DNA of 15,358 bases from Hyphomicrobiales bacterium (GCA_026400425.1 JAPLPC010000460.1:1-15358), one strand, 5' to 3'; positions 1-7,577 are shown, counted from the first letter of the stretch. A program made the numbers and translations. Notes: generated from the letters alone by a model not told the origin.

Positions 1-181
1 AGCGATTGCCTTCGAATCCTTGATCGGGCTGGCCGAGCGTGCGCGGAATGTCCGCGACGGTCATGCCGATGCGCATCACCGTCTCGGCTTGCGCGAATTG
101 CGGAAGTGTCAGCGCCGTTGCAACGGTGAGCATTGCAATAGCGGTTTTCAAACGACCTTTGATCGGCTTGTCGGTACGCAT
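1..181 (-). CDS. Family-5 peptide-type ABC solute-binding protein, N-terminal part (runs off the window)
   Basis: Only the first 60 codons are in the window; the gene continues past base 1. Translation of the minus strand starts at ATG 181-179, with an AAGGGGA-type ribosome site about 10 bases upstream. It gives a basic N-terminus (MRTDKPIKGR), a hydrophobic core and an AQA cleavage site after residue 32, which is a typical Sec signal peptide. The mature start (ETVMRIGMTVADIPRTLGQP) matches the mature start of the binding protein at 395-1993 at about 15 of 28 positions, including the ADxP and GQPD segments, so the two are paralogues. The family (SBP_bac_5, DppA/OppA-like) binds peptides or similar solutes in the periplasm and delivers them to an ABC importer. 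No permease gene is in view. It is divergent from its paralogue and has its own sigma-54 type promoter. The ligand cannot be read from this fragment. Confidence 0.85.
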   Translation of the reverse strand, partial: MRTDKPIKGRLKTAIAMLTVATALTLPQFAQAETVMRIGMTVADIPRTLGQPDQGFEGNR

Positions 182-239
182 TCTGACCAGTCCCCTTGTT
201 TCGATACGAATTCGGTTGGCTAATTCTGATGCAGTGCAA

Positions 240-255
240 TGCAACGCCTGTGCCA
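240..255 (-). promoter_or_regulatory. Sigma-54 (RpoN) -24/-12 promoter for the left binding protein
   Basis: On the minus strand, 255 down to 240 reads TGGCACAGGCGTTGCA. This matches the RpoN consensus TGGCAC-N5-TTGCA at every fixed position, with the invariant GG and GC ten bases apart. A start about 12 bases past the GC would fall near 230, leaving a leader of roughly 48 bases before ATG 181. RpoN promoters need an ATP-driven activator such as NtrC bound upstream. The region between this site and the opposite promoter (256-342) is where that activator would bind. Confidence 0.72.
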
Positions 256-281
256 CAAATCAGAGCAACGTGCGCTTGTGG
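253..281. promoter_or_regulatory. Inverted repeat CCACAA-N17-TTGTGG, possible regulator site
   Basis: CCACAA at 253-258 is perfectly mirrored by TTGTGG at 276-281. The left arm overlaps the -24 box of the minus-strand sigma-54 promoter. The spacing is long for one dimer site, and six-base arms can occur by chance, so this is only a candidate operator. Confidence 0.25.
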
Positions 282-324
282 TGTACAGCCTCCTCGCCCG
301 CGACCGACTGGCACAGGCCTGCCT

Positions 325-337
325 GTCTCAACGAGAC
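325..337. promoter_or_regulatory. Perfect palindrome GTCTC-AAC-GAGAC, possible activator or repressor site
   Basis: GTCTC at 325-329 and GAGAC at 333-337 form a perfect 5+3+5 palindrome. It lies about 6 bases upstream of the plus-strand -24 box and about 70 bases upstream of the minus-strand -24 box. That position would suit a shared enhancer-binding protein for the minus promoter, or a repressor of the plus promoter. It does not resemble the NtrC consensus that I know. Confidence 0.3.
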
Positions 338-342
338 CAGTC

Positions 343-358
343 TGGCATTAAGCTTGCT
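343..358 (+). promoter_or_regulatory. Sigma-54 (RpoN) -24/-12 promoter for the right binding protein
   Basis: TGGCATTAAGCTTGCT matches TGGCAC-N5-TTGCW with one difference (T for C at the end of the -24 box) and the correct ten-base GG-to-GC spacing. Transcription would start near 369, giving a leader of about 26 bases that contains the AGGAG ribosome site at 384-388 and ATG 395. It faces away from the matching site at 240-255, so the two paralogous genes appear to share RpoN control. Confidence 0.62.
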
Positions 359-394
359 TGCATACCAACGAATGTTTCACATCAGGAGTTGGGG

Positions 395-1993
395 ATGAGT
401 TTGAAATTATCGTTGGCTGGCGCGGCGCTGGCGGCCGTTATCGGCCTCGCGCATCCTGCAGCAGCCGAGACCGTGGTACGCTACGGCATCTCGATGGCGG
501 ATGTGCCGCTGACCACGGGACAGCCGGATCGCGGCGCCGGTGGCTATCAATTTACCGGCTACACCATCTATGACCCGCTGGTCGCGTGGGAAATGGATGT
601 CGCCGATCGGCCGGGCAAGCTGATCCCCGGACTCGCCACCGAATGGAAGGTGGACGACAAGGACAAAACCAAGTGGCGCTTCACGCTGCGCAAGGGCGTC
701 AAGTTTCATGACGGCAGCGATTTCAACGCCGACGCGGTGATCTGGAATTTCGACAAGGTGCTGAACGAGAAAGCACCGCAATTCGACAAGCGCCAGAGTG
801 CGCAGGTGAAGACGCGCCTGCCCTCGGTCGCCAGTTACGCCAAGATCGATGACAGCACCATCGAGGTCGCGACGTAGAGCATCGACTCGTTCTTCCCCTA
901 TCAGATGCTGTGGTTCCTGGTCTCCAGCCCCGCGCAATATGACAAGGTCGGCAAGGACTGGGACAAGTTCGCGTCGCAGCCGTCAGGCACCGGTCCGTTC
1001 AAATTGACCAAGCTCGTTCCGCGCGAACAGGCCGAACTCAGCAAGAATGCCGACTATTGGGACAAGAAGCGGATTCCGAAAGCCGACAAGCTGGTGCTGA
1101 TCCCGATGCCGGAAGCGCTCACGCGCACCAATGCGTTGCTGGCAGGTCAGGTGGATCTCATCGAAACGCCGGCGCCCGATGCCGTGCCGCAACTCAAGGG
1201 CGCCGGCATGAAGATCGTCGACAACGTCACGCCGCATGTCTGGAATTATCATCTCAGCGTGCTGCCGGGCTCGCCATGGACGGATGTGCGCCTGCGCAAG
1301 GCGCTCAATCTTGCGATCGATCGCGACGGCGTGGTTGCGCTGATGAACGGCCTTGCCAAGCCGGCCATCGGTCAGGTCGATCCCTCCAGCCCGTGGTTCG
1401 GCAAGCCAAGCTTCAAGATCAAATACGATCTCGCCGAAGCCAAGAAACTGGTGAAGGAAGCCGGCTATGGCCCGGACAAGCCACTGAAGGCGACCTTCAT
1501 CATCGCCAATGGCGGCACCGGCCAGATGCTCTCGCTGCCGATCAACGAATTCCTGCAGCAGAGCTTCAAGGAAATCGGCGTCGAGATCGAATTCAAGGTG
1601 GTCGAGCTCGAGGTTCTCTACACCGCGTGGCGCAAGGGCGCGGCCGATGAGAGCATGAAGGGCATTACCTCGAACAACATCGCTTATGTCACCTCGGATC
1701 CGCTTTACGCCATCGTGCGCTTCTTCCATTCCGGCCAGATTGCGCCGGTCGGCGTCAATTGGGGCGGCTACAAGAACCCGAAGGTCGATGCACTGATCGA
1801 CGAAGCCAAGAATACGTTCGACGCGAAGAAGCAGGACGAGTTGCTGGCTGAAGCCCATGCGCAGATCGTCGATGATGCGGTGCTGGTCTGGGTCGTTCAC
1901 GACACCAACCCGCATGCGCTGTCACCGAAGGTGAAGAAGTTCGTGCAGGCGCAGCACTGGTTTCAGGATCTGACCACGATCGGTCTGGACTGA
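395..1993 (+). pseudogene. Family-5 peptide-type ABC solute-binding protein, interrupted by an in-frame amber codon
   Basis: ATG 395 is chosen because AGGAG (384-388) lies 6 bases upstream and a clear signal peptide follows (hydrophobic core, cleavage at PAAA/ETV after residue 24). The reading frame meets TAG at 875-877 (codon 161, after IEVAT), then continues in the same frame as SIDSFFPYQMLWFLV to TGA 1991-1993. The full length would be about 532 residues, normal for SBP_bac_5. Both halves look conserved: YTIYDPLVAWE and LRKGVKFHDGSDFNA before the stop; GTGPFKL, LRKALNLAIDRD and the C-terminal lobe after it. A single base change explains the lesion. Only a short N-terminal fragment would be secreted unless the amber codon is suppressed. 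The intact family member would bind a peptide-like solute in the periplasm. A sequencing error is possible; no other lesion is seen in this gene. Confidence 0.85.
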
Positions 1994-2012
1994 TCGACCT
2001 CGAACGAAAAAG

Positions 2013-2043
2013 CGCCGCCGAGAAATCGGCGGCGTTTCTGTTT
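2013..2043. terminator. Bidirectional rho-independent terminator between convergent genes
   Basis: CGCCGCCGA (2013-2021) pairs perfectly with TCGGCGGCG (2026-2034) around a GAAA tetraloop. TTTCTGTTT follows on the plus strand. On the minus strand the stem is followed by CTTTTTC (plus-strand A run at 2007-2011). It can therefore end both the binding-protein transcript and the arginase transcript. Confidence 0.85.
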
Positions 2044-2081
2044 GCACGCCTTGGACGCCCGCGCCGTCCCGGCCCGACGGC

Positions 2082-3050
2082 TTACTCTGCGGCCGTGATC
2101 GCATTGCTGGGCGTCGGCCTGTCGGTGATCTGCTGGCCGAACAGGCTTCCAACCAGTTCGACCATCACCCGCGCGGTGCGGCCGCGCTCGTCGAGAAATG
2201 GGTTGAGCTCGACCACATCGACCGAACGGACCAGCCCGCTGTCATGCAGCAACTCCATGATCAGGTGAGCCTCGCGATAGCTCGCGCCGCCCTGCACCAA
2301 AGTGCCGACGCCGGGCGCGGTGATCGGGTCCAGAAAATCCACATCCAGCGAGACATGCAGCACGCCATTACATGCCTTGACGCGATCGATGACGCGGCGG
2401 ATCAGCACGCTGACGCCGAACTCATCGATCTGGCGCATGTCGATCAGCGATACCTCGCGCTCCTTCACCAGCGCCTTTTCGAGCTTGTCGATGGAGCGGA
2501 TGCCGAACAGATCGAGATGATCGGGCGTGATCGATGCGCGTGGCTCCCGGCCGAGCAACCCGTCCAGACCCGGCTCGCCGCAGAGGAAAGCCGCCGACAT
2601 GCCATGCATGTTGCCGGTGATGGTGGTTTGCGGCGTGTTGTAATCGGCGTGCGCATCGAGCCACAGCACGAACAATTCGCGCCCCTGCGCCTGCCAGTAT
2701 CGCGCGACGCCGTTCACCGATCCCATCGACAGGCTGTGATCGCCGCCGATGAAGATGGGTAACGTTCCCGTGCGCGCAATCTCATAGGCGCGCGCGCTGA
2801 GCGTCTGAACCCAGCCCTGGATCTCGCGGTAGTATCTGGCGTGGACCGGCGGCGTGTCATTGCTCGGCGGCTGTTGCGGCGGGTGCAAGTTGCCGTGATC
2901 TTCGACAGCAAAGCCAAGCTCTTCCAGCAGTGGCTTCAGTCCCGCCGTCCGCATCGCATCAGGGCCCATCAGGGTGCCCAGTTGAGACGCGCCGATCTCG
3001 ACGGGGACACCGAGCAGCGTAATATGGTCCGGCCGCCTGCGCTCATCCAT
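2082..3050 (-). CDS. rocF: Arginase
   Basis: Hydrolyses L-arginine to ornithine and urea with a two-manganese centre, a cytosolic step of arginine catabolism that releases usable nitrogen. The 322-residue protein carries the ureohydrolase metal motifs in order: GGDHS (about 102-106), DAHAD (132-136), HGM near 148, SLDVDFLDP (about 224-232) and the late ELNPFLDERGRTA. The FGIRSID segment and HGM pair favour arginase over agmatinase. The frame is open further upstream to 3128. ATG 3050 (MDERRRPDH) is preferred because AAGGA lies 7 bases before it; ATG 3065 lacks a good ribosome site. Length is normal and the gene looks intact. It converges on the binding-protein gene across a shared terminator and is divergent from glgX. 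The link to the sigma-54 driven uptake genes is inference. Confidence 0.93.
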   Translation of the reverse strand: MDERRRPDHITLLGVPVEIGASQLGTLMGPDAMRTAGLKPLLEELGFAVEDHGNLHPPQQPPSNDTPPVHARYYREIQGWVQTLSARAYEIARTGTLPIFIGGDHSLSMGSVNGVARYWQAQGRELFVLWLDAHADYNTPQTTITGNMHGMSAAFLCGEPGLDGLLGREPRASITPDHLDLFGIRSIDKLEKALVKEREVSLIDMRQIDEFGVSVLIRRVIDRVKACNGVLHVSLDVDFLDPITAPGVGTLVQGGASYREAHLIMELLHDSGLVRSVDVVELNPFLDERGRTARVMVELVGSLFGQQITDRPTPSNAITAAE

Positions 3051-3126
3051 AAATCGATCCTTCATCGCCGCGATGTTCACGACACCGGCGAAACCGTGTA
3101 AATAATGTCGGAAATGTGCCTTCCGC

Positions 3127-3139
3127 ATTGCAACGCAAT
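3127..3139. promoter_or_regulatory. Palindrome ATTGC-AAC-GCAAT in the rocF-glgX gap
   Basis: A perfect 5+3+5 inverted repeat sits in the middle of the 148-bp gap between the divergent arginase and glgX genes. Arginase genes are often controlled by Lrp/AsnC-type or arginine-sensing regulators, so an operator here is plausible. I found no matching second copy and no convincing -35/-10 pair in either direction. Confidence 0.25.
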
Positions 3140-3198
3140 CGACCCATCGCCGTTGTAGTGCGCGTTTCCATCTAGAACTTTGACCAAACGGGGCATAC

Positions 3199-5215
3199 GT
3201 GAATAAAGCTGTTGAAGAAGGTCTTCCCTATCCGCTCGGCGCGCATTGGGACGGCAATGGCACCAATTTCGCTCTGTTCTCGGCGAATGCGACCAAGGTC
3301 GAGGTCTGCCTGTTCGATGGCGACAAGGAAACCCGGATCGAGCTGCCGGAATACACCGACGAGATCTTCCACGGCTATCTGCCCGACATCGCTCCCGGCC
3401 AGTTCTACGGCTATCGCGTTCACGGCCCTTACGAGCCCGAAAAAGGCCACCGCTTCAATCCGAACAAGCTGCTGCTCGATCCCTATGCACGCGCCCATGC
3501 CGGCACATTGCAATGGGATCCAGCCGTGTTCGGCTACAAGATGGAGACCGGCGACGACCTGACATTCGACGAGCGGGATTCAGCGCCCTTCATGCCGAAA
3601 TGCGTGGTGGTCGATCGCGACTTCGACTGGACCGGAGAAGCCGGCCGCCAGCCCGTGCCCTGGGATCGCACCATCGTTTATGAAACCCATGTGAAGGGCT
3701 TCACCAAGCTGCATCCGGACGTGCCGGAAAAGCTGCGCGGCACCTATGCCGGCTTCGGCAGCAAACCCGTGGTCGATTATCTGCGCGATCTCGGCATCAC
3801 CTCGGTCGAACTTCTGCCGGTGCACACCTTCATCAACGATGACTATCTGTTGAAGAAGAAGCTGGTCAATTACTGGGGCTACAACACCATCGGATTCTTC
3901 GCGCCGGATCCGCGCTATGCCTCCGACGTGCCGAACTCGCTGCGCGAGTTCAAGGAGCTGGTGGCGGCGCTGCATGCAGGTGGGCTCGAGGTCATCCTCG
4001 ACGTCGTCTACAATCACACGGCCGAAGGTAACGAACTCGGCCCGACTTTGTCCTTCAAGGGCATCGACAATGCCAGCTATTACCGGTTGATGCCGGACAA
4101 GCCGCGCTACTACATCAACGACACCGGCACCGGCAACACGGTCAACCTCTCCCATGCCAATGTCATTCGCATGGTCACGGACAGTCTGCGTTACTGGGTC
4201 CGCGAGATGCATATCGATGGCTTCCGCTTTGATCTCGGCACCATTCTCGCCCGCGAGGTCTCCGGCTTTACCGAACAGAGCGGCTTCCTCAAGGCCGTCA
4301 ACCAGGATCCGCTGCTGACCACCGTGAAGCTGATTGCCGAGCCATGGGATATCGGCCCGGGCGGCTACCAGGTCGGTGGCTTCCCGCCCGGCTGGGCGGA
4401 GTGGAACGACAAGTTTCGCGATACGACGCGCGATTTCTGGCGCGGCGAAGCCCCTGTGGCCGATCTCGCGCCACGCCTGGCGGCGTCCGGCGACATGTTC
4501 AACCACCAGGGCCGGCGCGCCTGGGCGAGCGTCAATTTCATCACCGCGCATGACGGCTTCACGCTGAACGACAATTTCAGCTACAACGAGAAGCACAACG
4601 AGGCGAATGGCGAGGACAACTCAGAAGCGCAACATGCTAGCAACGCTGCTGTTCGCGCAGGGCACCCCGATGCTGCTCGGTGGCGACGAATTCGGCCGCA
4701 CCCAACAGGGCAACAACAACGCCTATTGCCAGGACAGCGAGATTTCCTGGTTCGATTGGAAATGGACCCAGGAAGGCAATGATCTGCACGCTTTCACCAA
4801 GCGGCTGATCGGACTGCTCGGCGATTGCTCGGTGCTGCGTCGCTCGCGCTTCCTCACCGGCGAGCACGATCCGCAACTCGATGTCCGTGACGTCACCTGG
4901 ATCAATGCCAATGGTGGCCCGATGCAGGACGAGCATTGGAAGGACGGCAACGTCAAATGCTTCGGCATGCTGCTCGATGGCCGCGCCCAGAAGACCGGTA
5001 TCCGCAGGCAGGCCGTCGATGAAACCATGCTGCTGATCTTCAACGGCTTTGAGGGTGTGGTCGAGTTCGCGATGCCCGAAGCCTTCGGCGGCAAAGGTTG
5101 GGAACTGCTGGTGGACACGAACATGCCGGCTGCGCCTGCGAGCCAGACCTTTCCGTTCGGCGAATTGTATCAGGTGACCGGTCGCTCGCTGTTGCTGCTG
5201 ACACTGCAGAAATGA
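3199..5215 (+). pseudogene. glgX: Glycogen debranching enzyme, broken by an out-of-frame internal deletion
   Basis: GlgX hydrolyses alpha-1,6 branches of limit dextrins during glycogen breakdown. The first part (GTG 3199 to 4620, 474 codons) has the CBM48-like N-terminus and GH13 motifs: VYNHT (about 270), GFRFDL with nucleophile D345, AEPW with acid E381 and AHDG with D452. After NEANGEDN the frame is lost; read on, it ends at 4782. The true sequence resumes one frame over at CAG 4622 (QKRNMLATLLFAQGTPMLL, then GGDEFGRT) and runs to TGA 5213-5215. From family memory about 29 residues (the RDGH...SWN...EGPTDDP stretch) are missing between these points; a loss near 86 bases would restore length (about 701 residues) and frame. 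A 527-residue product would keep the catalytic acids but lose the barrel end and C-terminal domain. No usual glg or tre neighbours are present. Confidence 0.88.
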
Positions 5216-5220
5216 CTATC

Positions 5221-5255
5221 GGGCAGCGGCTGCCCGGCCGCCGCTGCCCATATTT
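5221..5255 (+). terminator. Hairpin terminator after glgX
   Basis: GGGCAGCGGC (5221-5230) pairs perfectly with GCCGCTGCCC (5240-5249) around a 9-base loop, five bases after the glgX stop. A short ATATTT follows instead of a strong T run, so termination may be partial. Confidence 0.6.
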
Positions 5256-5280
5256 CCCGCAGTTGCACGCGTTTTGCATA

Positions 5281-5317
5281 GGAACGAACTTCCCGGACTG
5301 GGTTTGTCTGGGATAAT
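5281..5317 (+). promoter_or_regulatory. Possible promoter for the transglutaminase-like gene (EcfG-like or housekeeping)
   Basis: GGAAC at 5281-5285 is followed 18 bases later by TT in a GGTTTG stretch. This resembles the general-stress (EcfG/RpoE2) promoter pattern of rhizobia, GGAAC-N18/19-TT. A GATAAT -10-like hexamer also lies at 5312-5317, with only a weak -35 in front. Either would leave a leader of roughly 30-40 bases before GTG 5353. Both readings are weak. Confidence 0.3.
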
Positions 5318-5352
5318 CTATCGGCATGGCACGTGACGACGGGAGACATCTG

Positions 5353-6152
5353 GTGCAGATCCGCGCGGGTTACGAGATCGCGTTCGAATTCAGCAATGAC
5401 ACCGCCGTGGTTTTGATGCTGAGCGTCCACCCAGACCGCAAGAAAGACTTGCTGACTCCGCACCAGATCAGCCTGTCCCCTGCTCTGCCGACGCATGATT
5501 ATCGCGATATCTACGGCAACACATGCACCCGCTTTGTAGCGCCGGCCGGGCCGCTTTCGATCTCCAATTCATTCCTCATCTCCGACAGCGGCCTGCCCGA
5601 TCTGAAGCCGCCACCCGGCAAGCTGCTGCCCGTGGGCGAGCTTCCCGATGACGTGTTGATCTACATGCTGGGCAGCCGGTACTGCGACACGCAAAAGCTG
5701 TTCGATCTGGCCTTAGCGCCGCCATCGTCGATTACGTCCATCACCGGATCACCTTCGGCTATCACCACGCGCGCAACGACCGTACGGGATTCGACGCCCA
5801 TGAAGAGCGCGTCGGTGTGTGCCGCGACTTCGCGCATCTGGCGGTGACGCTGTGTCGCTGCATGAACATCCCCGCGCGTTACTGCACCGGATATCTGGGC
5901 GATATCGGTGTTCCCGTCGATCCCGCGCCCATGGATTTCAGTGCGTGGTTCGAGGTCTATCTGCTCGGCGAATGGTATACGTTCGACGCGCGCCATAACC
6001 AGCCACGGATCGGGCGTATCGTGATGGCTCGCGGACGCGACGCCGCCGACGTCGCGATTTCCACCGCGTTCGGCAAACCGCTGTTGACCGGATTCGTCGT
6101 CGTCACCGACGAGGTGGCCGATGGGACGGTCTCGGCCCAGCGCGTGGCCTGA
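5353..6152 (+). pseudogene. Transglutaminase-like cysteine peptidase family protein, broken by an internal deletion
   Basis: The N-terminal half (QIRAGYEIAFEF, DIYGNTCTRFVAPAG, LGSRYCDTQKLFDLA) is the beta domain typical of bacterial transglutaminase-like proteins. The core after the lesion is recognisable: AIVDYVHHRITFGY, then VGVCRDFAHLAVTLCRCMNIPARYCTGY with the presumed active-site Cys, then WYTFDARHN. The halves are in different frames. Frame is lost near 5712-5720, where GCC-TTA-GCG replaces what in relatives is about 15 residues (a W-x-LFG...GWARVQ stretch); roughly 37 bases appear lost. Reading on in the first frame ends at 5847. GTG 5353 is preferred to ATG 5326 because GGGAG lies 7 bases upstream and relatives begin at that point. 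The usual His of HAW is Ser (DFSAWFE), which may be a subfamily trait. It ends 1 base short of the convergent permease gene. The substrate is unknown. Confidence 0.8.
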
Positions 6153-6153
6153 C

Positions 6154-7577
6154 TCAGATCCGCGATGGGCTGAGGTGCCACGCCAGCACGACGATGCCGA
6201 CCGTGAGTAGGCCTGAAACCGCGCCTGCCACCGGCAAAATAATGGCGAGCACGGCCGTCGCGGCCCAGCCGATCGACGAGAACGCTTCGGCGAAGGTGGC
6301 AATGCGCGACGACGTCTGGCGACGACGAAACTGGCTACGTCGGGCCTGGACCCGGTACCAGAGTTGAATGCACGTCGCCGACATTGCCGCTGCAATAGTC
6401 GCGCGCGCAGCAGCGTCGATGCGGGGAGCGGCGCGGTCGCGACGAGATCGGTCGCATCTTCGCCGGAAATCGTCAGCCACGCCAGACCGCCCGCGAGCTG
6501 GCCGGCTGCCATCACGACGACCGGAACCAGCACGACGAATGCCCCCGGTCCCTCGCCGAAACTGCGCCACAACATCAGAGCCGGCGGCAGCAGATACAGC
6601 AACTGCATCAGCGTCTGGGACATCAGCCAGGGATCTCTCCACAGCAGCATCAGTTCCTTCCGGTGCAACACATGCCTGCGCGACATCGCACGAAACGGCC
6701 TTGCCCGGCCGATCCGTCTCGATGCCAGTTGCGGGGACGCCGTTGCGACATAGCGGCCGACATGCGGTGAAACGATCGCCATCGTCACGCCAAGAAGCAG
6801 CAGCGCTGCGGCGAGCAGAGGCAGCAGCCGATCGAGATCACCGAGCATGGCCCGCGCCGGCCACCACGCGATACTCGCCGCATCCGGCATCGCTGCGATG
6901 ACCGCGTCGGACGTCAATACCGCATAGCGCGACAGCGATCCGTAGGACAGGATCGCCGCCACCTGCAGCGCGATGACAAATCCTGCGCCGGTCACCGCCG
7001 ATATGATCTGCGCGATCATGCGCGTTCGCGCCGGCCCGCATAGTTCGAACAGGCCGACGGCAATCACGATCGCGATCGCCGATGCCGACAATCCGATGGC
7101 GACCACCACGCCATAGGCGGCAAACCAGCGCGCTCCGCCGCCGATCACCAGCACGTTGATGAAGGGCGTCGCCAGCAGCGCCGCCATGACGGTGACGGTC
7201 AGCGCGATCGCCGCGATCCGCACCGAGAATACATGAGTGAGCGGCGCCGGCGACGAGACGATGAGATCGAGATCGGCGCGCGCATAGAACACCCGTGTCA
7301 CCGACTCGATGGCCTGTGACAGCACCAGCGCCCATGCCAGAAAAATGCTGGCGGCAATGACGATCGCACTCTGCTGATCCAGCGGCGTTTTCACGTCGGC
7401 GAAGCGACCGACCACCACATAGGCCGGCAGATGCAGAAAGATGACGAAGACAACCAGCAGGATGGTCGCACTCCGGGGCCGACGGCGGCGACCTCCCGCC
7501 AACATCCCCAGTATTTCGCGCCATCCGAGCCGAAGCTCGTGCCGCGCAAACCACAGCGCGCTGCCTGGAGCGCTCAT
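6154..7577 (-). pseudogene. ABC-2 type exporter permease, broken by an internal deletion
   Basis: Starts at ATG 7577, sharing ATGA with the stop of the ATPase gene, so it was translationally coupled. The first 392 codons encode many hydrophobic helices (LLVVFVIFLHLPAYVVV, IVIAASIFLAWALVLSQAI, then several more) and a long cytoplasmic segment. After PLPASTLLRA (near 6402) the frame is lost inside a GC-repeat run (6401-6408). Membrane-protein sequence resumes in another frame as AAAMSATCIQLWYRVQARRS and runs to TGA 6156-6154, ending with a last hydrophobic pair. From family memory, about 30 residues forming a transmembrane segment are missing. Read on, the first frame passes antisense through the neighbouring gene to 5661, which is not meaningful. 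Together with the ATPase it would have exported an unknown substrate; the pair is probably inactive. Confidence 0.8.

Noticed and set aside
309..324. A further sigma-54-like sequence TGGCACAGGCCTGCCT on the plus strand
   Set aside because: The GG-to-GC spacing is 9 instead of the required 10 and the TT before GC is incomplete. The site at 343-358 fits better.
39..398. Plus-strand open frames in the first 400 bases
   Set aside because: They lie opposite the signal peptide and mature start of the minus-strand binding protein and across the promoter gap; the translated sequence has no family likeness.
983..1915. Long minus-strand frame inside the binding-protein gene
   Set aside because: It is antisense to well conserved binding-protein sequence and carries no recognisable motif.
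905..1993. The second part of the binding protein as an independent gene starting at ATG 905
   Set aside because: No ribosome site or signal peptide is present, and the conserved residues before ATG 905 continue in frame back to the TAG, so it is the remainder of one gene.
4615..4625. Programmed ribosomal frameshift in glgX
   Set aside because: There is no slippery run at the junction, and conserved residues are missing on top of the frame change, so deletion explains it better.
4607..5215. The 3' part of glgX as a separate small gene
   Set aside because: The codons before QKRN in this frame are the glgX N-terminal part read out of frame. There is no ribosome site and the sequence matches the GlgX C-terminal region.
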